Shown one piece after another: positions 48,371-57,124 of a stretch of 64,000 nt of DNA. Both the position numbers and the translations under genes were made by a program. Below the pieces are notes generated by a model. The model was not told where the DNA came from and did no database searches. It saw nothing but the letters and a program-made list of their open reading frames with translations. The stretch is taken from assembly GCF_018129965.1 (NCBI RefSeq), contig NZ_JAFCKW010000010.1, positions 62,001 to 126,000 on the forward strand, given 5' to 3'. Position 1 is the first letter of the stretch; each line of letters starts with the position of its first letter. This stretch comes from Bradyrhizobium diazoefficiens (lineage in GTDB: Bacteria > Pseudomonadota > Alphaproteobacteria > Rhizobiales > Xanthobacteraceae).

Positions 48371-48574
48371 GTACTCCTTGGGTCCATCAGGCCGATCAAC
48401 CGCGCCTGGCCGTCCCTGTCAACCGGCCGCTCGGGGGCCGCATCCGGTGCACCATATCGGGCCAAGTCAGGCATTTTCAAGCCGACGGGACCTGCGCAAG
48501 ACGGGGTGACTTTGCCGCGCCGATCCGCGCAGAATGGCCGCAACATCCGGCAACACAGGGGGGAAACCACAGCA

Positions 48575-49039
48575 ATGCCATCGCAGCCAGAAGCCGACTT
48601 CGGCATCCACGAGGCCAGACGCGTTCTCGGCGAGGTCTTTGCACCCTGGATCCAGGACCTCCATCTCACCGTCGAACGCATCGAGCACGCGCAGCCGCCG
48701 GATATGCCGGACTGGCAGCCGAGCGCGCTATTGCGCATGCCTTTCTCGGAGCGGCTGTGCCGCAACGGCGGCGTCGTGTGCGGCCAGGCGCTGATGGCGC
48801 TCGCCGACACTGCGATGGTGATCGCCAACCTCGCCGCCAATCGCGGCTACCGCCCGATGACGACGGTCGACCAGACCACGCATTTCATGCGCGCGGTGTC
48901 CTCGTCGGACGTTCTGGCCGATGCCCGCGTGGTTCGGCTCGGCCGCACCATGAGCTTTGGCCGCGTCACGCTGCTCTCGGCCACCGACAACAAGCAGGTT
49001 GCGATGGTGTCGAGCGCATTCGCGATGCTGCCGGGGTAA
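48575..49039 (+). CDS. PaaI-family hot-dog thioesterase
   Basis: 154 residues from ATG 48575, with AGGGGGGAAACC upstream. The core ERLCRNGGVVCGQALMALADTAMVIANLAANRGYRPMTTVDQTTHFMRAVSSSDVLADARVVRLGRTMSFGRVTLLS is a 4HBT hot-dog domain of the PaaI type. The usual HGG catalytic-loop His is replaced (RNGGVVCGQ), so activity or substrate may differ. Unrelated in context to the similar gene at 5452. Confidence 0.82.
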   Translation: MPSQPEADFGIHEARRVLGEVFAPWIQDLHLTVERIEHAQPPDMPDWQPSALLRMPFSERLCRNGGVVCGQALMALADTAMVIANLAANRGYRPMTTVDQTTHFMRAVSSSDVLADARVVRLGRTMSFGRVTLLSATDNKQVAMVSSAFAMLPG

Positions 49040-49348
49040 GCAACATCCTAGAAAAGCAGGAGAGCCGCGCGAGCGAAAGGCGCTCACCGGCTCGCCATCA
49101 CGATCGTGCCGAAGCGAAAGGTCGAAACGCGATTGCGTCAGCACTTCGGTCGGCACATGTCAGCGGCGAACAGAAGCGAAAGCGAGGAACGCCATAAAGG
49201 AAGGCTTGCCGGAAACGTCGGCGGAGCGAGGCTCCGCGTCAACGTCGTAAACGAAGTGTGAAGCGCGGCGCAAATAGCGCCAGTATTGAATTTAGTTCAA
49301 CGTAATTTCCATGCCCTACTTCACACATGTCATTATGGATGAACGCCG
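49040..49348. other. Repeat-like gene-free stretch
   Basis: About 310 bases without a supported gene. The part 49060-49260 has short repeated GCGAAAG/GAAGCGAAAG motifs and a GGAGCGAGGCTCC palindrome typical of degraded intergenic repeats. The promoter for the PilZ gene is presumably at 49270-49345 (ATTTAGTTCAACGTAATTTCC region, AT-richer). Confidence 0.45.
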
Positions 49349-49591
49349 ATGATCGAGAAGCGTGCAGCGCAGCGGCATCGTGTTTTCAAGGGTGGAACGA
49401 TCACCTTTGCAGGCAGCGGCATCGCGTGCACGGTCCGAAACATGTCGGATGGCGGCGCGGCGATCGACCTCGACGGCCCCGTCACATTGCCGCAATCGTT
49501 CACGCTGTCGATCGCGCGCGACAATTTCACGCGGCATTGCCGCGCGGTTTGGCGCAGCGACAGGCGCATCGGTCTCGCATTCGAACAGTAG
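49349..49591 (+). CDS. PilZ domain protein
   Basis: 80 residues: MIEKRAAQRHRVFKGGTITFAGSGIACTVRNMSDGGAAIDLDGPVTLPQSFTLSIARDNFTRHCRAVWRSDRRIGLAFEQ. RAAQRHRV is the RxxxR part and NMSDGGAAID the (D/N)xSxxG part of the cyclic-di-GMP binding motif. Single-domain PilZ proteins of this size act as c-di-GMP receptors; the partner is unknown. A diguanylate cyclase is at 25545 but not adjacent. Confidence 0.88.
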   Translation: MIEKRAAQRHRVFKGGTITFAGSGIACTVRNMSDGGAAIDLDGPVTLPQSFTLSIARDNFTRHCRAVWRSDRRIGLAFEQ

Positions 49592-49763
49592 TCCATGACG
49601 TATGAATACGCGTTGGCAACACGCGCGCGATGCGGTGCCATGCTCGCCCGGTGTGACGTCGGCGACGCCAGCGGACGCTCGCGATCAGGATCACGACCAT
49701 CCCGAGCGGGACCATTGAGGCGCCCGCAAGACGATCAGGCGGACCGCAAACCGCCCATTTCGC

Positions 49764-49994
49764 CTATTTCGGTTTCTTGACCGGTTCAGCCGGACGCGCC
49801 CCGCTCCACGGATCGTACTTTTCCTTCGGCTCGGGAATTCGCTCGAGCGCGGCCTTGTAGGCCTTCTCGTCGACCTTGGGCTTGTTGTCGGCCTTGGGCG
49901 CGCCATCATTCGTCTGGCCCCTGCCCCGCCCCTGCGCCTGCACCGGCGCGGCCGTCAGTGCCAGCAGTGCCGCCGCTATGATCAAAATTCTCAT
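49764..49994 (-). CDS. Small exported protein with DPWSGAR motif (paralogue of 48071 gene)
   Basis: 76 residues: signal peptide MRILIIAAALLALTAAPVQA, then QGRGRGQTNDGAPKADNKPKVDEKAYKAALERIPEPKEKYDPWSGARPAEPVKKPK. It shares AYK..L..IP..K..DPW.G.R with the protein at 48071-48370, 1.4 kb away. GAGGGGG precedes the ATG. Function unknown. Confidence 0.78.
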   Translation of the reverse strand: MRILIIAAALLALTAAPVQAQGRGRGQTNDGAPKADNKPKVDEKAYKAALERIPEPKEKYDPWSGARPAEPVKKPK

Positions 49995-50163
49995 TGGCGC
50001 AATCCCCCTCGTCCGGGGTACAAACTAGCCTGCAATCCCATAATAGCAAATGCCGTGGTCTCCCGGATATTCCGCAAGACTTGCCTTCAGCAAATCTTGA
50101 CTGGCTGGGACTTCGCCGGATCGCATTCCTGACTATCTGTTGGCCCGCACGGGACCTTGACTT

Positions 50164-50568
50164 ATGTTGCGGATTGTTGCGCATGCGGTGCTGATCGCCG
50201 CCGCGCTGGCGCTGGCGTCATGCGGCTTTGCCGACAGCCGCGCGCCGCTGCCCGAGTTCATGCGCCTGAAAGAAGCCGAGCCGCCGCCGCCCGAACCGGC
50301 CCCCGACGTCAAGCGCGTGGTGCGCGAGCAGATCAACGTGGTCTTCCTCAACACGTCCAATCCGCGCGAGGTGCACGTTGCCCCGCCCCACCACGAAGTG
50401 CGAGGACCGGGCTGGACCGCCTGCGTCCGCGCGCAGCTCACCTCCGCCACCGGCTCCGCGCTCGGCACCCAGATCTACATCGTGACGATATCGGGCGGAA
50501 AAGTGGTCGATCGCCGCCGTGCGGAAGCCGACGACATTTGCGGGTCGGAGAGCTACGAGCCGATCTAG
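50164..50568 (+). CDS. Putative lipoprotein
   Basis: 134 residues with a lipoprotein signal MLRIVAHAVLIAAALALASCGF (lipobox LASC). The mature part has a Pro/Glu-rich linker (EAEPPPPEPAPDVKR) and a compact domain with GPGWTACVRAQLTSATGSALGTQIYIVTISGGKVVDRRRAEADDICGSESYEPI, including two Cys that could pair. Outer-membrane or periplasmic; no function assigned. Confidence 0.78.
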   Translation: MLRIVAHAVLIAAALALASCGFADSRAPLPEFMRLKEAEPPPPEPAPDVKRVVREQINVVFLNTSNPREVHVAPPHHEVRGPGWTACVRAQLTSATGSALGTQIYIVTISGGKVVDRRRAEADDICGSESYEPI

Positions 50569-50581
50569 CACATCGCCGGCG

Positions 50582-50938
50582 TCAGGCGGCGACCTCTTGC
50601 TGCTTGAACTGCTCGTAGGCCGCGATCGCATCCGCAGCATACATCAGCGACGGCCCGCCGCCCATGTAGACGGCCATCCCGAGCGCCTCCTCGACTTCCT
50701 CGCGCGACGCTCCGAGCTTGACAAGCGCGTCGGTGTGAAAACCGATGCAGCCGTCGCAATGCGCGGCGACACCGAGTGCAAGCGCGATCAGCTCCTTGGT
50801 CTTCTTGTCCAGCGCGCCGTCCCGCGTCGCGGCCTGCGCGAGCGCGGCAAATCCCTTCATCGTATCGGGAATGTCGCTGCGAAGCTTCTTCATGTTGGCG
50901 GAGATTTGCCGGGTGATCTCGGGATAGTTCTTGTCCAT
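50582..50938 (-). CDS. Carboxymuconolactone decarboxylase (AhpD-like) family protein
   Basis: 118 residues, start MDKNYPEITRQISANMKKL. The CDGCIGFH motif (Cys-x-x-Cys...His) and TKELIALALGVAAHCDGCIGFHTDALVKLGASREEVEEALGMAVYMGGGPSLMYAADAI are the AhpD-like core used in thiol-linked peroxide or persulfide reduction. It follows the two YeeE/YedE genes on the same strand with a 22-base gap, so it is likely in the BigR-type regulon. Confidence 0.9.
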   Translation of the reverse strand: MDKNYPEITRQISANMKKLRSDIPDTMKGFAALAQAATRDGALDKKTKELIALALGVAAHCDGCIGFHTDALVKLGASREEVEEALGMAVYMGGGPSLMYAADAIAAYEQFKQQEVAA

Positions 50939-50960
50939 GACACACTCTGTTGCTGTGACT

Positions 50961-51434
50961 TCAGGTTTCAAGCGGGTCGGCCGGCGCGACCAAGCGCGTC
51001 AATGACGGCCGTTGGGCGACAAAGCGAGCCAGCACCATGCCGGCACACATCGCAGCGACGAAGATGAAGGCGGAGGTCGATCCGTATCCGAACGCGGTCA
51101 ACGCGGGCCCCGGGCAGAAGCCCGCCAGTCCCCAGCCGACCCCGAAGATCGCGGGACCGGCGACGATCCTGGGATCGATATCCCTTCGCGTCGGAATATG
51201 AAATCGTTCGGCGAAGAACGGCCGCGCGAGTTTCAGAACGCGGCTGAAACCGAGGAAGGTCACGGCCACCGCGCCCGCCATCACGAAGGCGAGGCTCGCA
51301 TCCCACGTCCCTGCCGGAATGGCGCCGAGATCGAGGAAATTCAGGACCTTCGCCGGGTCCGACATGCCGGAGGCGACAAGGCCGAGACCGAAGATCAGGC
51401 CGATCGCAAATTGAACCAGGACTGCCATCGCCAT
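50961..51434 (-). CDS. YeeE/YedE-type transporter half, second subunit (DUF6691, PmpB-like)
   Basis: About 157 residues, four hydrophobic helices: VLVQFAIGLIFGLGLVASGMSDPAKVLNFLDL, SLAFVMAGAVAVTFLGF, FGVGWGLAGFCPGPALTAFGYGS. The GFCPGPA Cys is the conserved pore cysteine of sulfur-compound (thiosulfate-like) YeeE transporters. ATG at 51434 overlaps the stop of the first half (TGATG). Confidence 0.9.
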   Translation of the reverse strand: MAMAVLVQFAIGLIFGLGLVASGMSDPAKVLNFLDLGAIPAGTWDASLAFVMAGAVAVTFLGFSRVLKLARPFFAERFHIPTRRDIDPRIVAGPAIFGVGWGLAGFCPGPALTAFGYGSTSAFIFVAAMCAGMVLARFVAQRPSLTRLVAPADPLET

Positions 51435-51862
51435 CAGCTCCAGTGTCGCATCAAGAAGACGGTCGCCATGCCGGTTGCCATGAAGGTGACGGTCGCGACC
51501 AGCGAACGCACCGACAGCCGCGACAGGCCGCAGACACCATGGCCGGAGGTGCAGCCGCTGCCCCACACCGAACCGAAACCCGTGAGCAGTCCGCCGACGA
51601 TCAGGACAACCGGCCCCGCCTCGATCGTTTGCACCGGCAGGCTTCCGGTGACGAGCCGCACCAGCACGGGTGCGGCGACGAGGCCCGCCACGAAGGCAAG
51701 ACGACCGGCGAATTCGCGATCCTCATAGGGCGGAAACAGCCGCGCCGCGATGCCGCTGACGCCGGCGATCCGCCCCGTCGCCCACATCAGCAGAACGGCC
51801 GACAGCCCGATCAGCGCCCCTCCCAGGAGCGACGACATCGGCGTGAAAGACGTGACGGTCAA
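51434..51862 (-). CDS. YeeE/YedE-type transporter half, first subunit (PmpA-like)
   Basis: 142 residues from a TTG at 51862 with GAGGGATC upstream; an ATG at 51838 (MSSLLGG) is the alternative. Helices SLLGGALIGLSAVLLMWATGRIAGVSGI and VVLIVGGLLTGFGSVWGSGCTSGHGVCGLSRLSVRSLVATVTFMATG carry the SGCTSGHGVCG motif of the family. With the second half it forms a sulfur-compound channel. The divergent ArsR gene is the likely regulator. Confidence 0.88.
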   Translation of the reverse strand: MTVTSFTPMSSLLGGALIGLSAVLLMWATGRIAGVSGIAARLFPPYEDREFAGRLAFVAGLVAAPVLVRLVTGSLPVQTIEAGPVVLIVGGLLTGFGSVWGSGCTSGHGVCGLSRLSVRSLVATVTFMATGMATVFLMRHWS

Positions 51863-51937
51863 TTTCGATCCCTCGTATCAGCGTGCCGCAGCGAGCGGCA
51901 CCGCGCAGCTCATATTTCAATTGTTTCTTATGTTCGA

Positions 51938-51951
51938 ATATACTAATATAT
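51938..51951. promoter_or_regulatory. Palindromic operator ATATA-CTAA-TATAT
   Basis: Perfect 5-bp inverted repeat seven bases before the ArsR start, in an AT-rich island within GC-rich DNA and shared with the divergent YeeE operon. This resembles BigR-type boxes. Binding of BigR-like repressors at such AT-rich palindromes is known in Agrobacterium and Xylella. Confidence 0.65.
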
Positions 51952-51957
51952 CTGGCA

Positions 51958-52278
51958 ATGATCGCGCGCAAGCCCCGAAATCAGGAATTGATCGCTCTGG
52001 AGGAGAAGGCCGAGGAGGCTTCCCGCCTCCTGTCCGCCATGGGCAACCCTAGGCGGCTGATGGTCCTCTGCAACATGCTGGACGGCGAAAAATCAGTCGG
52101 CGAACTCGCCGAAATTGCCGGCCTGTCTTCGGCTGCGCTATCCCAGCATCTCGGAAAGATGCGGGCATTGAGCCTGATCAAGCCCAGGCGAGACGGCCAG
52201 ACGATATACTACAGCATCGCGAGCCCGGAAGTCCGCTCGGTGCTGGAGACGCTGTACCGACTCTTCTGCGCACCCTAG
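51958..52278 (+). CDS. ArsR-family persulfide sensor, BigR/SqrR-like
   Basis: 106 residues. Winged helix with LLSAMGNPRRLMVLCNMLDGEKSVGELAEIAGLSSAALSQHLGKMRALSLIKPRRDGQTIYYSI. Cys38 (MVLCNM) and Cys104 (RLFCAP) are 66 residues apart, the same spacing as the paired cysteines of BigR and SqrR that form a disulfide or tetrasulfide on persulfide exposure. Divergent from the YeeE/YedE-CMD genes, so it probably represses them and is derepressed by sulfide. Confidence 0.88.
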   Translation: MIARKPRNQELIALEEKAEEASRLLSAMGNPRRLMVLCNMLDGEKSVGELAEIAGLSSAALSQHLGKMRALSLIKPRRDGQTIYYSIASPEVRSVLETLYRLFCAP

Positions 52279-52310
52279 AGCATCGCCAGCGTCCACGCGG
52301 AGAGCCTAGA

Positions 52311-53750
52311 ATGACCGACGACACCATCATCGAAGGGCCGCTCTACGAGAAGCGCAGGAAGGTCTATCCGCAATCGGTTCACGGCCGTTTCCGCCGCATC
52401 AAATGGGCCATCCTCTGCGTCACGCTGGGGGTCTATTATCTTTTGCCGTTCGTGCGCTGGAACCGCGGACCCGGCCTGCCTGACCAGGCGGTGCTGATCG
52501 ACATGCCGCACCGGCGCTTCTACTTCTTCTTCATCGAGCTGTGGCCGCAGGAGGTCTACTACTTCACCGGCCTGCTGATCATCGCCGCGATGACGCTGTT
52601 CCTGATGAATGCCGTCGCCGGCCGGCTGTGGTGCGGCTACATGTGTCCGCAGACGGTGTGGACCGACCTGTTCTATGCGGTCGAACGCTGGGTCGAGGGC
52701 GACCGCCGCGAGCGCATGCAGGGCGACAAGCGCTACTGGACGTTCGACCACATCCGGAAGGTCGCGCTGAAGCACTTCCTCTGGATCATGATCGCCTGGT
52801 GGACCGGCGGCGCTTGGGTGCTGTATTTCGCCGACGCGCCGACGCTGGTGAGAGATCTCGCCACCTTCCAAGCTCCCATCGTCGCCTATCTCTGGATCGG
52901 CATCCTCACCGCCACGACCTATGTCTTCGCCGGTCACGCCCGCGAGCAGATGTGCATCTACATGTGTCCGTGGCCGCGGATCCAGGCGGCGCTGACCGAC
53001 GAATGGGCGCTCAACGTGACCTATCGCCGCGACCGCGGCGAGCCGCGCATGTCGGTCAAGAAGGCGGAGGCCGCCCGAGCGCATGGCGATCTCGCCGGTG
53101 ACTGCGTCGACTGCCACCAATGCATCAATGTCTGCCCGACCGGCGTCGACATCCGTCATGGAATCCAGCTCGGCTGCATCCAGTGCGGCCTGTGCATCGA
53201 TGCCTGCGACAACGTCATGGGCGAGATCGGCAGGCCCACCGGACTGATCGGCTACGACACCGACATCAACATGCAGCGCCGGCGCGAAGGCAAGGCGCCG
53301 ATCTACCGCATCATCCGTCCGCGCACGCTGATCTATGCCGCGGCCATCGGCATCGTCGGCAGCATCATGCTCTACACGCTCGCCACGCGCGCGACGATGG
53401 ACGTCAACGTGCTGCACGAGCGCAATCCCCTCTTCGTCCAGCTCTCGGATGGCGGGGTGCGCAACGACTACACCGTCCGCATCCTCAACAAGGGCGGGCA
53501 ACGATCGTTTGCGCTCGAGGTCTCCGGACTGCCCGGCGCAATCCTTCGCGTCGCGGGCATCGCGGCCGGCCGCGACGGCAAGCCCGTCATCGAGGTCGGA
53601 CAGGACCAGACCCGCGAAGTCAGGCTGTCGGTGCAGGTCGGCCCCGACGACCTGCCGAAGACCTCGCGCGACATCGAAATCGCCATCATTGAAACTGCCG
53701 GCGGCGGACGCGCCGTGGCCCGTGATCATTTCGTGCCAAGCGACAACTAG
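52311..53750 (+). CDS. ccoG: Cytochrome c oxidase accessory protein CcoG (FixG/RdxA)
   Basis: 479 residues. Five hydrophobic segments, the conserved CGYMCPQTVW and CIYMCPWPRIQ cysteines, and two 4Fe-4S ferredoxin clusters CVDCHQCINVCPTGVDIRH and CIQCGLCIDACD at about 265-305. The C-terminal Ig-like domain (LNKGGQRSFALEVSGLPGAILRV) is typical. CcoG is a cuproxidase needed for cbb3 oxidase maturation; it is usually beside ccoNOPQ, so its place next to a sulfide regulator is atypical. Confidence 0.93.
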   Translation: MTDDTIIEGPLYEKRRKVYPQSVHGRFRRIKWAILCVTLGVYYLLPFVRWNRGPGLPDQAVLIDMPHRRFYFFFIELWPQEVYYFTGLLIIAAMTLFLMNAVAGRLWCGYMCPQTVWTDLFYAVERWVEGDRRERMQGDKRYWTFDHIRKVALKHFLWIMIAWWTGGAWVLYFADAPTLVRDLATFQAPIVAYLWIGILTATTYVFAGHAREQMCIYMCPWPRIQAALTDEWALNVTYRRDRGEPRMSVKKAEAARAHGDLAGDCVDCHQCINVCPTGVDIRHGIQLGCIQCGLCIDACDNVMGEIGRPTGLIGYDTDINMQRRREGKAPIYRIIRPRTLIYAAAIGIVGSIMLYTLATRATMDVNVLHERNPLFVQLSDGGVRNDYTVRILNKGGQRSFALEVSGLPGAILRVAGIAAGRDGKPVIEVGQDQTREVRLSVQVGPDDLPKTSRDIEIAIIETAGGGRAVARDHFVPSDN

Positions 53751-53861
53751 CGTCTGCGACGGCCATGGCCGCAACCCGGCCAATTCCTCCGGGATGGCAG
53801 AGTGGAACGACGCTTCCAGGGATACGACACGCGCGTTCAGGAAGAAGGAAGACGCCAGTTC

Positions 53862-54746
53862 TCAAGCAAATTGAGGCTGGCGCTGCTTCCCGGTCGGCTC
53901 GATCGGAGCACCCTCATTTTGCGCAAGCTCTTCCGTCAATACCGTGAAGCGCGTCAGTTGCGCTGGGCCGAAGGTCGTCGAGATCGCGACGTCCGCGGCA
54001 TCCCTTCCCCGCGCGATGACAACGCGCCCGATGCGCGGATGATTATGGCGCGCATCGAACGTGTACCAGCGTCCTCCAAGATAGGCTTCGAACCAGGCGC
54101 TGAAATCCATCGGCGCGGGGTCGCGCGGCACGCCGATATCGCCGAGATAGCCCGTGCAATATCGAGCGGGAATGTTCATGCAGCGGCACAGTGTCACCGC
54201 CAGATGCGCGAAGTCGCGACAAACGCCGACCTGTTCCGCATGGCCTTCAGACGCGGTACGGTCGCTCCGTGCGAACTGATATCCGAACTGGATGCGCTCG
54301 TGGGCATAGTCGCAGATCGCCTGGACCCGCTGCCAACCCCCGTCTATTCCGCCGAACAAAGACCATGCGAGCTCGGTCAGTTTCTGGGTGTCGCAATAGC
54401 GGCTGCCCAGCAGGTAGACCAGAGCTTCATCCGGCAGGTCGGCTAGCGGGACCTGCGCGGCGTGCGGCACCACCGGGTCAGGGAGACCAGTGTCCTCGAT
54501 GATGAATTCATTGCGAATTTCGAGCTGGCCGGCGGGAGCGACCAGACGCGTGCAGACGTTGCCAAAAGCATCGAGGTAATTTCTCGCCGCCACACGCGGG
54601 GAGAGTTGAATGATGTGATCAGTCAGTAAATCGCTCTGACGCGAGGGATGAACGCTCAGCATCAGCACCATGGGGACGTCCTGAAGGCAGTGGAAGGCGA
54701 TGTCGTAACCCGCACGTATTTTCAAGACCGTCTCCTGAGGCGCCAT
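53862..54746 (-). CDS. Transglutaminase-like family protein lacking the catalytic His
   Basis: 294 residues, start MAPQETVLKIRAGYDIAFHCLQDVPMVLML. The transglutaminase-like core has the Cys in EQVGVCRDFAHLAVTLCR (C176) and the Asp in GGRWYTFDARHN (D231), but the position usually His before AWFE is Ser (MDFSAWFEAY, S216). This looks like a subfamily trait rather than an error. N-terminal Bact_transglu_N-like domain. Role unknown; divergent from a second transglutaminase with the full triad. Confidence 0.85.
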   Translation of the reverse strand: MAPQETVLKIRAGYDIAFHCLQDVPMVLMLSVHPSRQSDLLTDHIIQLSPRVAARNYLDAFGNVCTRLVAPAGQLEIRNEFIIEDTGLPDPVVPHAAQVPLADLPDEALVYLLGSRYCDTQKLTELAWSLFGGIDGGWQRVQAICDYAHERIQFGYQFARSDRTASEGHAEQVGVCRDFAHLAVTLCRCMNIPARYCTGYLGDIGVPRDPAPMDFSAWFEAYLGGRWYTFDARHNHPRIGRVVIARGRDAADVAISTTFGPAQLTRFTVLTEELAQNEGAPIEPTGKQRQPQFA

Positions 54747-54911
54747 CGTTGAACGTGGCACGACAAGTTGAGCTAGTCCCGTTTCGTTCCTATTCGAATT
54801 GCTGAAATTGAAGGCGGCCGTGCCATGAGAGCTTTTCGCGGAAAAAAACCGCGTTCAACGCTGGGAACCGCCGCGAATTTGGAGTCATATAAAGCAGGCC
54901 CGAGGCACAGG

Positions 54912-55850
54912 ATGACTATCTACGCCGTCCATCATCACACGACCTATCGCTACAAGCGACCGGTGCGGCTCGGGCGGCACCAACTGCTGTTTCGTCCGCG
55001 CGACAGTTTCGACCAGCGCCTGCTCGACTGCCGGATCACAGTACGTCCCGAGCCTGCCGAAATCCGCTGGATCCACGACGTGTTCGGCAATTGCGTCACG
55101 CTGGTCGACTTTGCAGAGCCGAGCGACATCCTGGAATTCGACACCACGATTCGTCTCGAGCACACGCCGGAAAGCACGCCCGACTTCCAGATCGAGGAAT
55201 ACGCCCGGCGGCACCCGTTCAGTTACGGCGAGCATGAGCTTCCGGACCTCCTGCCCTACATGCGCCGTCACCACAGTGAAGCGGAGAAAATCGATGACTG
55301 GCTGTCAAAGTTCATCATGCGCGATGCGAGCCGGCCAACCGGGCAGTTGCTGATGACACTCAACGAGGCGATCGCCGAGGGCTTTTCGTACCGGCGCAGA
55401 ACTTCGCCCGGAACACAGACGCCTGCCGAGACGCTCGACCTGCAGCAAGGCACCTGTCGCGATTTCGCATTGCTGATGATGGAGGCCGCCCGTTCGCTTG
55501 GTTTTGCCGCGCGCTTCATCACCGGTTACGTCTATGTGCCGGACCGCGACGGGCCGATACGGCTTGGCGGGGGCTCGACCCATGCGTGGTGTTCCATCTA
55601 CGTCCCGGGATCAGGCTGGGTCGAGTTCGATCCGACCAATGGCATCGTCGGAAACCGCGACCTGATCAGGGTCGGCGTCGCCCGGACGCCCGCGCAGGCT
55701 ATTCCGCTTTCCGGCTCTTATTGGGGAGAGGCCGACGACGACCTTGGAATGGAGGTTACGGTCAACGTGAAGACCGAGGACATGTCCGTCCTCCAGCCGA
55801 CCGAGATCGAACCAGCGGAAGGCGAGCCGCGATCGCCAACAGAACGTTAA
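54912..55850 (+). CDS. Transglutaminase-like family protein, full Cys-His-Asp triad
   Basis: 312 residues from MTIYAVHHHTTYRYKRPVRLGRHQLLFRPRD, the typical N-terminal domain. Triad: Cys in DLQQGTCRDFALLMMEAARSLGFAARFITGY, His in GGGSTHAWCSIYVPGSGWVEFD, and Asp in the following EFDPTNG. Such proteins act as proteases or amide-modifying enzymes; in many bacteria they occur as pairs with an alpha-E/ATP-grasp set, which is not present here. The start 54912 is preferred over the longer 54825 frame. Confidence 0.88.
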   Translation: MTIYAVHHHTTYRYKRPVRLGRHQLLFRPRDSFDQRLLDCRITVRPEPAEIRWIHDVFGNCVTLVDFAEPSDILEFDTTIRLEHTPESTPDFQIEEYARRHPFSYGEHELPDLLPYMRRHHSEAEKIDDWLSKFIMRDASRPTGQLLMTLNEAIAEGFSYRRRTSPGTQTPAETLDLQQGTCRDFALLMMEAARSLGFAARFITGYVYVPDRDGPIRLGGGSTHAWCSIYVPGSGWVEFDPTNGIVGNRDLIRVGVARTPAQAIPLSGSYWGEADDDLGMEVTVNVKTEDMSVLQPTEIEPAEGEPRSPTER

Positions 55851-55908
55851 TACTACTGCTCGAATTGAAACGGCGCCCCAACGGTATTTTCCAATCTTTG
55901 CGCTAGAC

Positions 55909-57123
55909 ATGGCCGTGCAACGCGGAGTTGGACCGCGCGAACGGGGACGACGGGACGTGGTCGATATCGCGCATGAGGCAGCGATCCATCCGGCATCGGC
56001 AAGCGGTACGGCGGCGCGCGTGCCCGTGCCGCTCACGGCGATCGACCCCGGCCAATGGCGCGCGCTGGCGCAGCGCGCGATCGAGCCGAACGGATATTAT
56101 TTGCCGGGCTGGGAACTCGCCGTCAGCGCCACCGCACGCGGTCGTACGGATGCCTCGGCGCTTGCCGCATGCGACGGACCCTCGCCGCGGCTGATCGGAC
56201 TGATGCCGGTTGTCTCGCTCTGGCGTGCCCTCAAGATCCCCCTGCCCGCGCTGGTGAGCGCGCATCCCTACGGCACGCTGTGCAGCCCCTTGATCGACCG
56301 CGACGACCCGATCGAGGCGGCCGCTCGTCTGCTGCAACAGGCGCGCGCGGCGGGCGCGCATGCGCTCGTGCTGACCGACGTCGCGCTCGACGGTGCGGCG
56401 ATGAATGCGCTCGGCGAGGTTCTTGATCGCGAAGGTTTGAAGCCGCGCATCCTGTCCTCCCACATCCGCGCCAGCCTCGACGCGACGCGCGATGGCGAGA
56501 CGCTGCTGCGCGAGGGGCTCGGTGCCAGAAAGCTCAAGGAACTGCGCCGCCAGCGCCATCGCCTCGAAGACCACGGCCCGGTGCTTTTCGAGGTTGCGCG
56601 AAAGCCCGACGAGATCCGCCCCGCTCTCGAAACATTCCTGCAGCTCGAGGCCAGCGGCTGGAAGGGCAAGCGCGGCACCGCGCTGATCCAGCATGCCGGT
56701 GATGCAACCTTCATCCGCCGTGCCGTCCCGGCGCTGGCCGAGACCGCGCAATGCGAGATCGTCACCTTGCGCGCCGGCGCCACGGCGGTGGCCGCCGGAA
56801 TCGTGCTGCGCCATCAGGACCGCGCCTTCTTCTTCAAGCTCGGCATCGACGAAAACTTTGCGAAATATTCGCCGGGCGTGCAACTCACGCTCGAGCTCAC
56901 CCGCCATCTCTGCGCCGATCCCGCCATTGCGAGCGCGGATTCCACGGCAAGCGCCGATCATTCCATGATCAATCCGTTCTGGCGCGGACGCTTCGCGATC
57001 GGTGACGTCCTGATCCCGCTACGGCGGAACGATCCGGTCGTGGCCCTGATTCACGCAGCGGTGACCGGCCTCAACGTCGCGCACGAGGCCGCGCGACGCA
57101 TGGTCCGCCGGCTCCGCAAATAG
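55909..57123 (+). CDS. GNAT-type acetyltransferase (BioF2/CelD-like)
   Basis: 404 residues. The long GNAT fold is visible as LGARKLKELRRQRHRLEDHGPVLFEVARKPDEIRPALETFLQLEASGWKGKRGTALIQH and AVAAGIVLRHQDRAFFFKLGIDENFAKYSPGVQLTLELTRHL, the FKxxxD..YxKYSPG motif of the Acetyltransf_6 (BioF2, cellulose CelD) family. No membrane segment. In related bacteria these modify exopolysaccharide; no polysaccharide genes are adjacent. Confidence 0.85.
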   Translation: MAVQRGVGPRERGRRDVVDIAHEAAIHPASASGTAARVPVPLTAIDPGQWRALAQRAIEPNGYYLPGWELAVSATARGRTDASALAACDGPSPRLIGLMPVVSLWRALKIPLPALVSAHPYGTLCSPLIDRDDPIEAAARLLQQARAAGAHALVLTDVALDGAAMNALGEVLDREGLKPRILSSHIRASLDATRDGETLLREGLGARKLKELRRQRHRLEDHGPVLFEVARKPDEIRPALETFLQLEASGWKGKRGTALIQHAGDATFIRRAVPALAETAQCEIVTLRAGATAVAAGIVLRHQDRAFFFKLGIDENFAKYSPGVQLTLELTRHLCADPAIASADSTASADHSMINPFWRGRFAIGDVLIPLRRNDPVVALIHAAVTGLNVAHEAARRMVRRLRK

Positions 57124-57124
57124 A

